Shown: one piece after another, positions 8,768-17,113 of the stretch
Layout: each line of letters starts with the position of its first letter
Numbering within the stretch: position 1 is the stretch's first letter
Assembly: GCA_022825945.1 (NCBI GenBank)
Contig: JAJDVS010000030.1
Location: 1-59,470, forward strand
DNA from: Pseudomonadales bacterium
Lineage (GTDB): Bacteria; Pseudomonadota; Gammaproteobacteria; Pseudomonadales; Pseudohongiellaceae
Reading direction: 5' to 3'
DNA length: 59,470 nt
Program-made: the position numbers and the translations under genes
The notes under the pieces: generated by a model
What the model saw: the letters and a program-made list of their open reading frames with translations, nothing else
The model's database searches: none
Told to the model about the DNA's origin: nothing

Positions 8768-9775
8768 GTGTCCACCAGCGAACAAGACATCATCCGCCGC
8801 TACTTTGCCATGCCGGAACTCGCTCTGCCGCGTGCTGAAATCGAACTCGGCATCGGCGATGACGCCGCGGTGCTGCGCATACCCCAAGGCAGGTACCTGG
8901 TAACATCCACCGATGTGCTGACCGCGGGAACGCATTTCCCCGCCGATGCCCCGGCCGAGTCGGTTGGCAGCCGCGCGTTGGCGGTGAATCTCAGCGATCT
9001 CGCGGCCATGGCGGCGGAGCCGCTCTGTTTCACCCTGGCGCTGACCTTGCCCTCCGCAGACCCGGACTGGCTGGAGCCCTTCAGCCGCGGCCTCGCGCAA
9101 GTCGCCGGGGCGCACCGCTGCCCGCTGGTGGGCGGCGACCTCAGCCTTGGACCATTGCAGATCGCGATTCAGGTTCACGGTCTTTGTGAAGCGGGGCGCG
9201 AACTGCGCCGCGGTGGGGCTGCCCCCGGGCAGGGTGTGTACATCACCGGCCATGCCGGCGACGGCGCGCTCGGGCTCGCCAGCCTCGGCCTTGAGGCGCG
9301 GGGCGCGCGGCTCCGCCTGCCGCCGGATGAATTGCCGCCCGACTGCCGGGCGCATTTCCACGCGGCCTTTTACAACCCGACTCCCCGTATCGAATTCGCA
9401 CTTGCCGCCGCGCCGTTCATCGCAAGCGCCATCGATGTTTCCGATGGTCTGCTCGGCGATGCCGGACATCTGGCCGCGGCAAGCGAAGCCGGCATTGTGC
9501 TGGATGCCGGAGCTTTGCCGTATTCTCCGGCGGCCCGGCGCTGCGCCGGGAAGCAATCGCGCCTGCGCGCCGCGCTTTGCGGCGGCGACGATTACGAACT
9601 GTGCTTTACCAGCGATCCGGCGAATGAATCGCAACTCATGGCAATCGCCGCCGGCCTGGTTCTGCCGCTGACCCGCATTGGCGAGGTGATCGCCGGAGAG
9701 GGAGTTCACTGCCCCGGCGTGGAAAGCTCCGGCTGGTTGTCCTTTGATCATTTCTCCGGCGCCGACCAGGGATGA
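8768..9775 (+). CDS. thiL: thiamine-monophosphate kinase
   Basis: 335 aa. It phosphorylates thiamine monophosphate to thiamine pyrophosphate. AIR-synthase-like fold with IELGIGDDAAVL (metal/ATP binding), TDVLTAGTHF, AVNLSDLAAMAAEP, VGGDLSLG and C-terminal AIDVSDGLLGDAGH, CGGDDYELCF. The start is a GTG eleven bases after nusB, and the protein begins with the expected TSEQDIIRRYF region. It overlaps or closely abuts pgpA, the usual nusB-thiL-pgpA series. Confidence 0.96.
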   Translation: MSTSEQDIIRRYFAMPELALPRAEIELGIGDDAAVLRIPQGRYLVTSTDVLTAGTHFPADAPAESVGSRALAVNLSDLAAMAAEPLCFTLALTLPSADPDWLEPFSRGLAQVAGAHRCPLVGGDLSLGPLQIAIQVHGLCEAGRELRRGGAAPGQGVYITGHAGDGALGLASLGLEARGARLRLPPDELPPDCRAHFHAAFYNPTPRIEFALAAAPFIASAIDVSDGLLGDAGHLAAASEAGIVLDAGALPYSPAARRCAGKQSRLRAALCGGDDYELCFTSDPANESQLMAIAAGLVLPLTRIGEVIAGEGVHCPGVESSGWLSFDHFSGADQG

Positions 9776-9779
9776 GGCC

Positions 9780-10277
9780 GTGAACGAGCCCCCGGGCCAA
9801 TCCGCGGCAAATCCCAGGTTCTCCGAACTGCTGCGGAATCCCGTGGACCTGCTGGCCTTCGGATTCGGCAGCGGGCTTTCGCCTTGGGCGCCGGGCACCG
9901 CCGGCAGCCTTGTGGCCGCGGCCATCTGGTTCGCCCTGCCGGCGCAGACGCCCCACAGCCTGTTATTGCCCATACTGGCGACCCTGGCGGGCTTCTGGAT
10001 TTGTGGCCGCAGCGCGGCGCGGCGCGGGATTGGCGACCATCCCGGCATCGTCTGGGACGAATTCGCCGGTTGCTGGATCAGCCTGGCGCTGGCTCCCGCC
10101 GGCCTGCCCTGGGCGCTGGGAAGCATTGCGCTGTTCCGCGTGCTGGACATTCTCAAACCCTGGCCCATCAAGTGGTTCGACCGCAATCTGCAAGGCGGCG
10201 CGGGCATCATGCTTGACGATGTGCTTGCGGGTATAATGGCCGCCTTTTGCATGTGGAGCATCTATCTGCTCGTCTGA
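9780..10277 (+). CDS. pgpA: phosphatidylglycerophosphatase A
   Basis: 165 aa from the GTG at 9780; longer in-frame extensions lie inside thiL. It removes the phosphate of phosphatidylglycerophosphate in the inner membrane. Conserved features are the N-terminal GFGSGLSPWAPGTAGSL, IVWDEFAGCW, and the C-terminal WFDRNLQGGAGIMLDDVLAG with the acidic catalytic cluster. Three or four hydrophobic segments fit a small integral membrane enzyme. Last gene of the nusB-thiL-pgpA run before ribA. Confidence 0.94.
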   Translation: MNEPPGQSAANPRFSELLRNPVDLLAFGFGSGLSPWAPGTAGSLVAAAIWFALPAQTPHSLLLPILATLAGFWICGRSAARRGIGDHPGIVWDEFAGCWISLALAPAGLPWALGSIALFRVLDILKPWPIKWFDRNLQGGAGIMLDDVLAGIMAAFCMWSIYLLV

Positions 10278-10310
10278 GCGTTGTGGCGAAGCGAATCCGG
10301 GGAAGTCGAA

Positions 10311-10898
10311 TTGAGCATCGAGTTTGTCGCATCGGCCCGACTGCCGACCAGGTGGGGCGAGTTCGTCATTCATGGCTTCAGGGACCTGGAAGCCGACAAG
10401 GAGCATGTCGCCCTGGCTCTGGGCGATTTGCGAAACGGTGAACCGCTGCTGTGCCGCATCCATTCGGAATGCCTCACCGGCGATTCCCTGTTCAGCCTGC
10501 GCTGCGACTGCGGCTCGCAACTCGAACTGGCCATGAAGCGAATCGGCGAAGCGGGGCGGGGACTGATTCTCTACTTGCGCCAGGAAGGCCGCGGCATCGG
10601 CTTGCTGAACAAGCTCAAGGCCTATTCCCTGCAGGACAATCAGGGTGCCGATACCGTGGAAGCCAATGTGCAACTCGGCTTTGAGCCCGACAGCCGGGAG
10701 TACCGGATATGCAAGCCCATGCTCGATTTCCTCGACATCCGCAATGTCAGGCTGTTTACCAACAACCCCGCCAAGGTCGAAGCCCTGCGCGACATGGGCA
10801 TCGAAGTCAGCGAAGTGCTCCCCATCCACACCGGCGCCAATCCCCACAACGAGAGCTATCTGGCGGTAAAGATCGCCAAACTCGGGCACATGGGATGA
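10311..10898 (+). CDS. ribA: GTP cyclohydrolase II
   Basis: 195 aa from the TTG at 10311, preceded by GGGGAA at 10299-10304. This start gives the family-like N terminus [22 protein letters not shown]. An earlier TTG at 10281 would add ten unconserved residues. The zinc site is complete: [18 protein letters not shown]. Downstream are [17 protein letters not shown] and [10 protein letters not shown]. It opens GTP to the first committed pyrimidine of riboflavin synthesis and supplies the activity that the degenerate domain of RibBA appears to lack. Confidence 0.94.
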   Translation: MSIEFVASARLPTRWGEFVIHGFRDLEADKEHVALALGDLRNGEPLLCRIHSECLTGDSLFSLRCDCGSQLELAMKRIGEAGRGLILYLRQEGRGIGLLNKLKAYSLQDNQGADTVEANVQLGFEPDSREYRICKPMLDFLDIRNVRLFTNNPAKVEALRDMGIEVSEVLPIHTGANPHNESYLAVKIAKLGHMG

Positions 10899-10904
10899 TC
10901 CCCC

Positions 10905-10998
10905 GTCATTCCGCGCGCAGTCGCGGAATCTCCCGAATCTGACGCAACGGTAATCGGCGGGGGATTCTGCGACTGCGCTTCGCTTCGCGCAGAATGAC
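10905..10998. repeat. REP-like inverted repeat, copy a
   Basis: Left arm GTCATTCCGCGCGCAGTCG, right arm ending GCGCAGAATGAC, enclosing an unrelated core. The same arms recur at eight other intergenic sites in the window. It lies between ribA and the histidine phosphatase gene; its right arm contains a spurious ATG upstream of the next gene. Confidence 0.8.
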
Positions 10999-11029
10999 GC
11001 GGGAGGAAAAATCCTGGAACAGGACACCC

Positions 11030-11659
11030 ATGAACCCAGCCAATAAACACATCACGGTGGACTTGCTGCGCCACGGCGAACCCGGTGGGGGCGATATCCT
11101 GCGGGGGCGGATCGATCCCGAACTCACCTCCAGGGGCTGGAGGCAAATGGGAGCGTCAGCCGAGCGCGCGGACGCGAACTGGACCCACCTGTACGCTTCG
11201 CCGCTGAGGCGTTGCCGGGACTTCGCCCATCACCTGGCCCAGAGCCGGCGGCTTGCGCTGCGAATCGAAGATCAGTGGCAGGAAATCGACTACGGCGACT
11301 GGGACGGCATGCCGATCAGCGAGTGGCGCAAGCTGGCGGCCTCGCAGTTCCGCGGTTTCCGGGAGGACATCACCGCCCTGGCGCCGCCCAATGGCGAAAG
11401 CTTCGTCGATTTCCGCGACCGGGTGCTGCAAGCCTGGGAGGGGATTTCAGAACTGCCCGACGGCAGCCATGTATTGATCGTGACCCACAGCGGCGTAATG
11501 CGGGTCATCCTGCCCAGCGTACTCGGCATGCCGCTGAATCAAAGCAATCCGCTGAACATTCCCTTCGCATGCCTGAGCCGGATTCTGCTCAGTGTGGAAG
11601 ATGGCGGCAGTCGCGCCAGCCTGCTGTTCCATAACGCCAGCCTTGGCTCCGCTCAGTAA
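11030..11659 (+). CDS. histidine phosphatase family protein, CobC-like
   Basis: 209 aa from the ATG with AGGA five bases upstream; an earlier in-frame ATG lies inside the repeat arm and is rejected. The phosphoglycerate-mutase fold is shown by the catalytic LLRHGE motif, the substrate region YASPLRRCRDFAHHLA, the EIDYGDWDG acidic segment and the second histidine in VTHSGVMR. In cobalamin loci such enzymes act as alpha-ribazole-5'-phosphate phosphatase (CobC). The convergent neighbour is a corrinoid adenosyltransferase, which favours that role but does not prove it. The 3' ends of the two genes overlap by 7 bases. Confidence 0.8.
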   Translation: MNPANKHITVDLLRHGEPGGGDILRGRIDPELTSRGWRQMGASAERADANWTHLYASPLRRCRDFAHHLAQSRRLALRIEDQWQEIDYGDWDGMPISEWRKLAASQFRGFREDITALAPPNGESFVDFRDRVLQAWEGISELPDGSHVLIVTHSGVMRVILPSVLGMPLNQSNPLNIPFACLSRILLSVEDGGSRASLLFHNASLGSAQ

Positions 11660-12255
11660 TCCAGCCCCTTTTGCGCTTTCACTCCATGGTTGAAAGCGTG
11701 GCGCACGTCCTTTACCTCGCTCACCGTGTCGGCGATTTCCAGCAGTTCGCGGCTGGCGTTGCGCCCGGTGATCACCACATGCTGCCGGGATGGTCTGGCG
11801 CTCAGGGCTTCCAGCACCGCGGACTTGTCGAGATAGCCGTAGGTGAGCATGTAGGTGAGTTCGTCGAGTATGACGAGTTGGACCGACTCATCCGCAAGCA
11901 GGGTTTCGGCCTTGCTCCAGGCCTGTTTTGCCGCGGCGATATCGGATTCCCGATCCTGGGTTTCCCAGGTGAATCCGGTTCCCATGACGTGAAACTCCAC
12001 TAGCGGATGTTCCGCGAACAGCAGATGCTCGCCGCACTCCCAGGTGCCCTTGATGAACTGCACCACGGCGCAGCGCATGCCGTGGCCGACGCTTCGCGCC
12101 AGCATGCCGAACGCCGAAGAACTCTTGCCTTTGCCGTTGCCGGTGAGAACGAGCAGCAGTCCCCGGTCTTCTGTGGCGGCTGCGATGCGGCTGTCCACAT
12201 GGGCCTTTCTGCGCTTCATGGCGCGCTTGTGACGCAGGTTGCGGTCGGTTTCCAT
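11653..12255 (-). CDS. cobO: corrinoid (cob(I)alamin) adenosyltransferase, CobO/BtuR type
   Basis: 200 aa from the ATG at 12255; a TTG seven codons upstream is possible. It transfers an adenosyl group from ATP to corrinoids. Characteristic are the basic start RHKRAMKRRKAHVDSR, the P-loop LTGNGKGKSSSAFGMLAR, VQFIKGTWECGEH, LVILDELTYMLTYGYLD and the C-terminal EVKDVRHAFNHGVKAQKGLDY. It lies 17 bases after dxs on the same strand and is probably read with it. Confidence 0.95.
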   Translation of the reverse strand: METDRNLRHKRAMKRRKAHVDSRIAAATEDRGLLLVLTGNGKGKSSSAFGMLARSVGHGMRCAVVQFIKGTWECGEHLLFAEHPLVEFHVMGTGFTWETQDRESDIAAAKQAWSKAETLLADESVQLVILDELTYMLTYGYLDKSAVLEALSARPSRQHVVITGRNASRELLEIADTVSEVKDVRHAFNHGVKAQKGLDY

Positions 12256-12272
12256 GGTCGAAAAATCCCGAT

Positions 12273-14183
12273 TCAAACTGCCCGGCGGCTAATCTTTTCC
12301 GCCTTGAGCCGGGTGCTGATCGAAGCCGAAATGCCCCGGGCGTCAAGGCCGACATCGCGCAGCATGTCGGCGGGCTTGCCGTGTTCGAGAAACCGGTCCG
12401 GCAGACCGAGCTGGAGTACCGGAAGCTGATAGCCATAGTGCAGCAGGACCTCGCCAACCGCCGCCCCGGCGCCGCCCATGATGGCGTTTTCCTCCACGGT
12501 GACCAGCAAATCGTGGGAATCCGCGGCGGTGCGGATGGCGTCTTCGTCGATGGGTTTGACAAAGCGCATGTCGTATACCGTGGCGTCGAACTCTTGCGCC
12601 GCTTCCAGGGCCGGCGCCACCATGCTGCCGAAAGCCAGAATCGCCACAGTGCCTCCCCGGCGCCGCAGCACGGCTTCGCCGATGGGAACACTCTTCCAGT
12701 CGCCGCTGATCGCCGCGCCCGGTCCCTTGCCCCGGGGATAGCGCACGGCGGCGGGCCCGGTATGCTCATAGCCGGTGCAGAGCAATAGGCGGGTTTCCTC
12801 TTCGTCGCTGGGCGCCATGACCAGGATATTGGGCACGCAGCGCAGGTAGGTCAGGTCGAAGCTGCCGGCGTGGGTGGGGCCGTCTTCTCCCACGAGGCCG
12901 GCGCGGTCGATGGCGAACAGCACATCGAGATTCTGCAGGGTAATGTCGTGGATGAACTGGTCGTAGGCGCGTTGCAGGAAGGTCGAGTAGATCGCCACCA
13001 CCGGTTTGAGTCCTTCACAGGCAAGCCCGGCGGCGAAGGTGAGCGCGTGCTGCTCGGCGATGGCGACGTCGTGAAATCGGTCGGGAAATTCCCGGGAAAA
13101 CTCCACCATGCCCGAGCCCTGGCCCATGGCCGGGGTGATCGCCACGAGCTTTTCGTCCCGCCGGCCCGTTTCGCAAAGCCACTGGCCGAAAACCTGGGAA
13201 TAGGCGGGCGCGCTCGCGGCCTTGCCGCCCGGGACCTTTTTCGCCTCGGCAAGCGGTGCGACCTTGCCGATGGCGTGCAGCCCGAACGGGTCGCTTTCGG
13301 ATTCGCTGTAACCCTTGCCTTTTTGGGTGACGATGTGCAGCAGCTGGGGGCCCTTGAGGTCCTTGATGTTGGCCAGCACTTCCAGCAGTTGCGGCAGGCT
13401 GTGGCCATTGATGATGCCCATGTAGTTGAAGCCGAGCTGGTCAAAGACCGTGCCGGGCGAGAGCATGCCTTTCATGTACTTTTCGGTCTGGTCGGCCGCC
13501 CGCAGCGCCTTGGGCGCCCTGGCAAGCACCTTGCGGCTGCCGGCGCGGAAAAAATTGTAGGACTTGCTCGCCCACAGTCTCCCGAAATAGTTCGACAGGC
13601 CGCCCACATTGTGGGAAATCGACATGTTGTTGTCGTTCAGGATGATGAGAATGTCCTCTTCGAGGTGGGCTGCATGGTTCATCGCCTCAAAGGCCATGCC
13701 CGCGGTCATGGCGCCGTCGCCCACCACGGCGACGATCTTGTGGCTTTTCCCGTTCATGCGGCGCCCCACCATCATGCCCAGGGCGGCGCTGGTTGCGGTA
13801 CTCGAATGGCCGACGCCAAAAGTGTCGTATTCGCTCTCGGCGCGGGCGGGGAAGGCCGCGAGTCCACCGGCCTGGCGAATCGTCTGCATGCTTTCCCGGC
13901 GGCCGGTAAGAATCTTGTGTGGGTAGGCCTGGTGGCCCACGTCCCATACCAGCCGATCGTTTGGGGTATCGAATATGTAGTGCAGGGCGATGGTCAACTC
14001 GACCACGCCAAGGCCCGCGCCGAGGTGGCCGCCGGTCTTGCCCACGCAGTAGAGTAGGTACGCCCGCAATTCATCCGCGAGCGCCTCAAGTTGACCGGTT
14101 TCGAGTTCACGCAGGTCCGCCGGTGAATCGATCTCGTCGAGCAGCGGCGTTTCAGGTCTTGTTGTTGGTATTTCCGTGAGCAT
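12273..14183 (-). CDS. dxs: 1-deoxy-D-xylulose-5-phosphate synthase
   Basis: 636 aa, normal length. It condenses pyruvate and glyceraldehyde 3-phosphate, using thiamine diphosphate, as the first step of the MEP isoprenoid pathway. Visible motifs: [19 protein letters not shown], the cofactor motif [15 protein letters not shown]...[17 protein letters not shown]-region equivalent MGQGSGM, and the C-terminal GEDGPTHAG and FGSMV segments. It lies in a minus-strand group with ispA and xseB, the common xseB-ispA-dxs cluster, but a 216-base gap with repeats separates it from ispA. Confidence 0.97.
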   Translation of the reverse strand: MLTEIPTTRPETPLLDEIDSPADLRELETGQLEALADELRAYLLYCVGKTGGHLGAGLGVVELTIALHYIFDTPNDRLVWDVGHQAYPHKILTGRRESMQTIRQAGGLAAFPARAESEYDTFGVGHSSTATSAALGMMVGRRMNGKSHKIVAVVGDGAMTAGMAFEAMNHAAHLEEDILIILNDNNMSISHNVGGLSNYFGRLWASKSYNFFRAGSRKVLARAPKALRAADQTEKYMKGMLSPGTVFDQLGFNYMGIINGHSLPQLLEVLANIKDLKGPQLLHIVTQKGKGYSESESDPFGLHAIGKVAPLAEAKKVPGGKAASAPAYSQVFGQWLCETGRRDEKLVAITPAMGQGSGMVEFSREFPDRFHDVAIAEQHALTFAAGLACEGLKPVVAIYSTFLQRAYDQFIHDITLQNLDVLFAIDRAGLVGEDGPTHAGSFDLTYLRCVPNILVMAPSDEEETRLLLCTGYEHTGPAAVRYPRGKGPGAAISGDWKSVPIGEAVLRRRGGTVAILAFGSMVAPALEAAQEFDATVYDMRFVKPIDEDAIRTAADSHDLLVTVEENAIMGGAGAAVGEVLLHYGYQLPVLQLGLPDRFLEHGKPADMLRDVGLDARGISASISTRLKAEKISRRAV

Positions 14184-14287
14184 GCCGTTTCACGCACTCC
14201 TTCAAATCGGAAAGGATACCGCATCAAGCCTGCCGGAATACAGCGCTACGCCTACAGCAATTCTCATTATGGCGCTCCAGGCTTCAT

Positions 14288-14371
14288 GTCATTCCGCGCG
14301 AAGCGAAGCGAAGTCGCGGAATCTCTTGCAGTGGCCACGCGATGAGATCCCGCGACTGCGCGCAGGATGAC
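14288..14371. repeat. REP-like inverted repeat, copy b
   Basis: GTCATTCCGCGCGAAGCG left arm and GCGACTGCGCGCAGGATGAC right arm around a GTGGCCACGC core shared with copy c. The preceding bases CAATTCTCATTATGGCGC are also shared with copies c and g. It sits between dxs and ispA. Confidence 0.85.
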
Positions 14372-14381
14372 AGCGATGGCG

Positions 14382-14403
14382 TTCCTGCGGCGCAGGCTCC
14401 TAG
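14382..14403. repeat. single end of the 167-bp palindromic element
   Basis: Only the right terminal repeat (TTCCTGCGGCGCAGGCTCC followed by TAG) is present. Its final CTAG provides the TAG stop codon of ispA on the minus strand. Confidence 0.75.
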
Positions 14404-15284
14404 TCGATTCGCTCGACGATGTAATCCGCGAGCTGACGCAGGGGCGCGGCGGAATTCCCGAAGTCCCTGATTGCCGCCAGGGAGTCCGCGGCGAGTTCCC
14501 GCGCCTGGTTCCGGGCCGCATCCAGCCCGAGCAGGGAGACATAGGTGGTCTTGTCCCGCGCCTCATCGGAGCCTTGTGGTTTACCGAGGGTGGCGGTATC
14601 GGAAACCACATCGAGAATATCGTCCCGAATCTGGAAGGCGAGGCCGATACAGCGGCCGTAATCACGCAGGCCGGCTAGCTGTTCTGGCGCGGCCTTGCCG
14701 GTGCTCATGGCCCCGAGCGCCACGCTGGCCTGAATCAGGGCGCCGGTCTTGAGCGAATGGATGGATTCGAGTTCCTCCAGCGAGGTGTGGGCGCTGTCGG
14801 CGGCAAGGTCGAGTACCTGCCCTGCCACCATGCCCCTGGGGCCGGCCGCCCGGGCAAGTTCCCGCACCATCTCCGCGCGGTTGCCATTGCCGCCGGATGC
14901 GCCAAGCATCTCAAACGCCATGCTTTGCAGGGCGTCGCCGGCGAGAATGGCGGTGGCCTCATCGAAGGCTCTGTGCAGGCTTGGCCGGCCCCGGCGCAGA
15001 TCGTCATCGTCCAGCGCCGGCAAATCGTCGTGGATCAGGGAATAGGCATGGATGAACTCCACCGCGCAGGCGGCGGCGTCGGCATCGGCCAACTTGCCGC
15101 CCAGGGCCCGGCAGGCGCCGTAGACAAGCAATGGCCGCACGCGCTTGCCGCCGGCGAGGAGCACATAGCGTATCGCCTCTTCGAGCCCGGGGCAGGGCGG
15201 CGGCGCGGCGTCGAGGGAGGCCGCCATGTTCCGGTCTACCCGCTGCCGGCAGGTCTCCCGGAATTCGTCAAAGGCCAGGGTCAT
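14400..15284 (-). CDS. ispA: farnesyl diphosphate (geranyltranstransferase) synthase
   Basis: 294 aa. Trans-prenyltransferase that makes farnesyl diphosphate from IPP and DMAPP/GPP. The first Asp-rich motif is in HDDLPALDDDDLRRGRPS and the second in FQIRDDILDVVSD; AGGKRVRPLLVYG and the TGALIQASVALGA region are also typical. The coding sequence runs straight into a repeat end whose TAG terminates it, so the last residues may have been altered by that insertion. It is 15 bases from xseB, the normal arrangement. Confidence 0.96.
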   Translation of the reverse strand: MTLAFDEFRETCRQRVDRNMAASLDAAPPPCPGLEEAIRYVLLAGGKRVRPLLVYGACRALGGKLADADAAACAVEFIHAYSLIHDDLPALDDDDLRRGRPSLHRAFDEATAILAGDALQSMAFEMLGASGGNGNRAEMVRELARAAGPRGMVAGQVLDLAADSAHTSLEELESIHSLKTGALIQASVALGAMSTGKAAPEQLAGLRDYGRCIGLAFQIRDDILDVVSDTATLGKPQGSDEARDKTTYVSLLGLDAARNQARELAADSLAAIRDFGNSAAPLRQLADYIVERID

Positions 15285-15299
15285 GACCGCTCCCCGGCG

Positions 15300-15542
15300 T
15301 CAGTCCCCGGTCGAGTCGAGCTTGAGATCTTCGGTTTCGCCGTCGGCGGAAACCAGCACCTTGATCTTCTGCTCGGCTTGCGCCAGGGCCTGCTGGCATT
15401 GCTTGACGAGCCTGACGCCCTGTTCAAAGGTTTGCAGCGACTCTTCCAGGCCGAGTTCGCCCTCTTCCATGCGCGTGACAAGCTGCTCGAGTTCGCCGAG
15501 TCCTGCTTCGAAATTGAATTCTTCTGCTTTGTTCTGGCTCAT
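15300..15542 (-). CDS. xseB: exodeoxyribonuclease VII small subunit
   Basis: 80 aa. Small helical subunit that pairs with XseA to degrade single-stranded DNA; xseA is not in the window. Recognised by FEAGLGELEQLVTRMEEGEL and LEESLQTFEQGVRLVKQCQQ, followed by an acidic tail. It lies between the CBS protein (8-base gap) and ispA. Confidence 0.94.
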   Translation of the reverse strand: MSQNKAEEFNFEAGLGELEQLVTRMEEGELGLEESLQTFEQGVRLVKQCQQALAQAEQKIKVLVSADGETEDLKLDSTGD

Positions 15543-15550
15543 GATTTCTG

Positions 15551-15970
15551 CTACCCGGCCGGGCTCTCCAGCAACTGGGCAAGCCCCTGCATCACGATAT
15601 CCCGGTCGGTGACGATGCCGATTACCTCTCCGTCTTCCGCCACCGGCGCCACCCGGATGCGAAAATGTTCAAACAGCCGCGAAGCGTAGCGGATATTCAT
15701 GCCCGGATGCACCGAAAGCACCGGTTTGCTCATGATTTCATAGATGCGAACCCGCTCCACCGAACGGTCCGGCCCGATGACCTTGCGGGCGATGTCGGTG
15801 TACAGCACAAGGCCGAATTCGTCAGCCTCGTCTCGCCGTTCCACGATCATGCAGTGGGCGTCGGCCTCGCGCATTTGCAGAAAGGCTTCCGCCACGGTGT
15901 CCATTCCGCTGACGCGGACATAGCGCTGGTTCATGACTTCGCGGACGGTTACCACGCTCTTGTCGCTCAT
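15551..15970 (-). CDS. tandem CBS-domain protein
   Basis: 139 aa, essentially two CBS motifs: VREVMNQRYVRVSGMDTVAEA...LVLYTDIARKVI and IYEIMSKPVLSVHPGMNIRYA...GIVTDRDIV. Such paired domains bind adenosine nucleotides and report energy state to a partner. The ATG at 15970 is used because upstream in-frame sequence belongs to the P-II-like gene read in another frame. It lies 25 bases after the P-II-like gene and two DUF1538 genes, so a sensor role for that membrane system is a reasonable inference. Confidence 0.88.
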   Translation of the reverse strand: MSDKSVVTVREVMNQRYVRVSGMDTVAEAFLQMREADAHCMIVERRDEADEFGLVLYTDIARKVIGPDRSVERVRIYEIMSKPVLSVHPGMNIRYASRLFEHFRIRVAPVAEDGEVIGIVTDRDIVMQGLAQLLESPAG

Positions 15971-15995
15971 TTGCCGGTCTCCGTGAATTTCCCCA

Positions 15996-16346
15996 TTAAA
16001 TACTATCGCCCAATGCCCGCGCCAGCTTGTCCACCTGCCCCGACACGCCCACCACGTCCTCCACGTCGAGCTGCAAGGCAATCCCGGCGCCGGATTTTTC
16101 CTCGAACTCGCCCGCCTTGCAGATCGCCTCAAGTATAGGACGGCTCATGTTCTGTTCCACCGTGAACAGCACCACATCCCGGCGCGAGCCCAACGACAGT
16201 CCCAGTATGCCTTTGGGCGCATCCAGACCTTCGCCCCGCGCGGTGGGGATGATGGTGGCGCCGGTTGCGCCGCGTTCCCGCGCCGCCTTGACGACCTTGT
16301 CGGTCAGCCGGTCATCGACGAAAGCCGCAATCAGTTTGAACTTCAT
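15996..16346 (-). CDS. P-II-like nitrogen-regulator family protein
   Basis: 116 aa. The ferredoxin-like P-II pattern is visible: KFKLIAAFVDDRLTDKVV, GATGATIIPTARGEG, FTVEQNMSRPILEAICKAGEF and GIALQLDVEDVVGV. The classical T-loop tyrosine region of GlnB/GlnK is not present, so uridylylation is not expected. P-II proteins usually bind ATP, ADP or 2-oxoglutarate and gate a membrane partner. Here the two upstream genes encode DUF1538 membrane proteins, 17 bases away, which makes them the likely partner. Divergent; exact ligand unknown. Confidence 0.8.
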   Translation of the reverse strand: MKFKLIAAFVDDRLTDKVVKAARERGATGATIIPTARGEGLDAPKGILGLSLGSRRDVVLFTVEQNMSRPILEAICKAGEFEEKSGAGIALQLDVEDVVGVSGQVDKLARALGDSI

Positions 16347-16363
16347 TTGCGGGAACCTCTCTT

Positions 16364-17113
16364 TCAGCCCTTGCGGGACATGGTTACGGAAAGCTGGGCG
16401 TAGGCCAGCACGCTGATGATGGCGAACGGGGCCGCGAAGGCGATCAGCCCGAAACCGTCGATCAGCGGATTGCGCCCCGGCACCGCGCCGGCGAGCCCGA
16501 GGCCGAGCGCGGCAACGAGGGGCACCGTGACCGTGGATGTGGTCACGCCGCCGGAATCGTAAGCCAGCGGGACCATTTTTCGCGGCGCGGTGGCGGTCAG
16601 CATCACCACCACCAGGTAGCCGGCAATGATGAACCAGTGAATCGGCAGCCCGTGGATGATCCGGTAGACGCCCAGGGTGATGCCCGTCGCGACGCCCAGG
16701 GCCACCGCGAGGCGCAGTCCGAAAACGCCCACCGAGCCGCCGGAAATGTCTCCCGCCTTGCCCGCCACCGCAATCAGCGAGGGTTCGGCCATGGTGGTGC
16801 TGAAGCCGATGGCGAAGGCGAACAGATAGATCCATCCGTATCTGAGCCAGCCATCGCCGTTGACGCCGGAGATGGCCTGGGTAATCAACTGCTCCGCCAT
16901 GCCGCGGCCGAGTGGAAAGATCGCCGTTTCCAGGCCGATCAGGAACAGCACGATGCCGAGCACCACGAATACGAATCCGGTCAGCACCCGGGCCGGATTG
17001 GCCAGACCCCGGCGCAGCACGAGGAACTGGAACACGACAACCACGAGTACGATGGGGAATACATCGCGCAGGGTGCCGAAGAAGGTCGAGAATATGAGTC
17101 CTGCCCAGTCCAT
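16364..17113 (-). CDS. DUF1538 integral membrane protein (second of a pair)
   Basis: 249 aa with about seven hydrophobic segments. The DUF1538 (PF07556) signature is seen in FSTTMAEPSLIAVAGKAGDIS, the PLAYDSGGVTTSTVTVPL segment and GRNPLIDGFGLIAFA. It is clearly paralogous to the next gene upstream (compare GAVTTSTITVPMVTALGVGL). Its ATG shares a base with the stop of that gene (TGATG), so translation is coupled and the two products may form a heteromeric transporter. The family has no established substrate. Confidence 0.85.
   Translation of the reverse strand: MDWAGLIFSTFFGTLRDVFPIVLVVVVFQFLVLRRGLANPARVLTGFVFVVLGIVLFLIGLETAIFPLGRGMAEQLITQAISGVNGDGWLRYGWIYLFAFAIGFSTTMAEPSLIAVAGKAGDISGGSVGVFGLRLAVALGVATGITLGVYRIIHGLPIHWFIIAGYLVVVMLTATAPRKMVPLAYDSGGVTTSTVTVPLVAALGLGLAGAVPGRNPLIDGFGLIAFAAPFAIISVLAYAQLSVTMSRKG

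Noticed and set aside
8684..10261. 525-codon minus-strand frame
   Set aside because: Antisense to thiL and pgpA, both clear members of known families.
10905..10998. CRISPR-like array
   Set aside because: The repeats are dispersed inverted pairs with variable cores, not regularly spaced direct repeats, and no cas gene is present.
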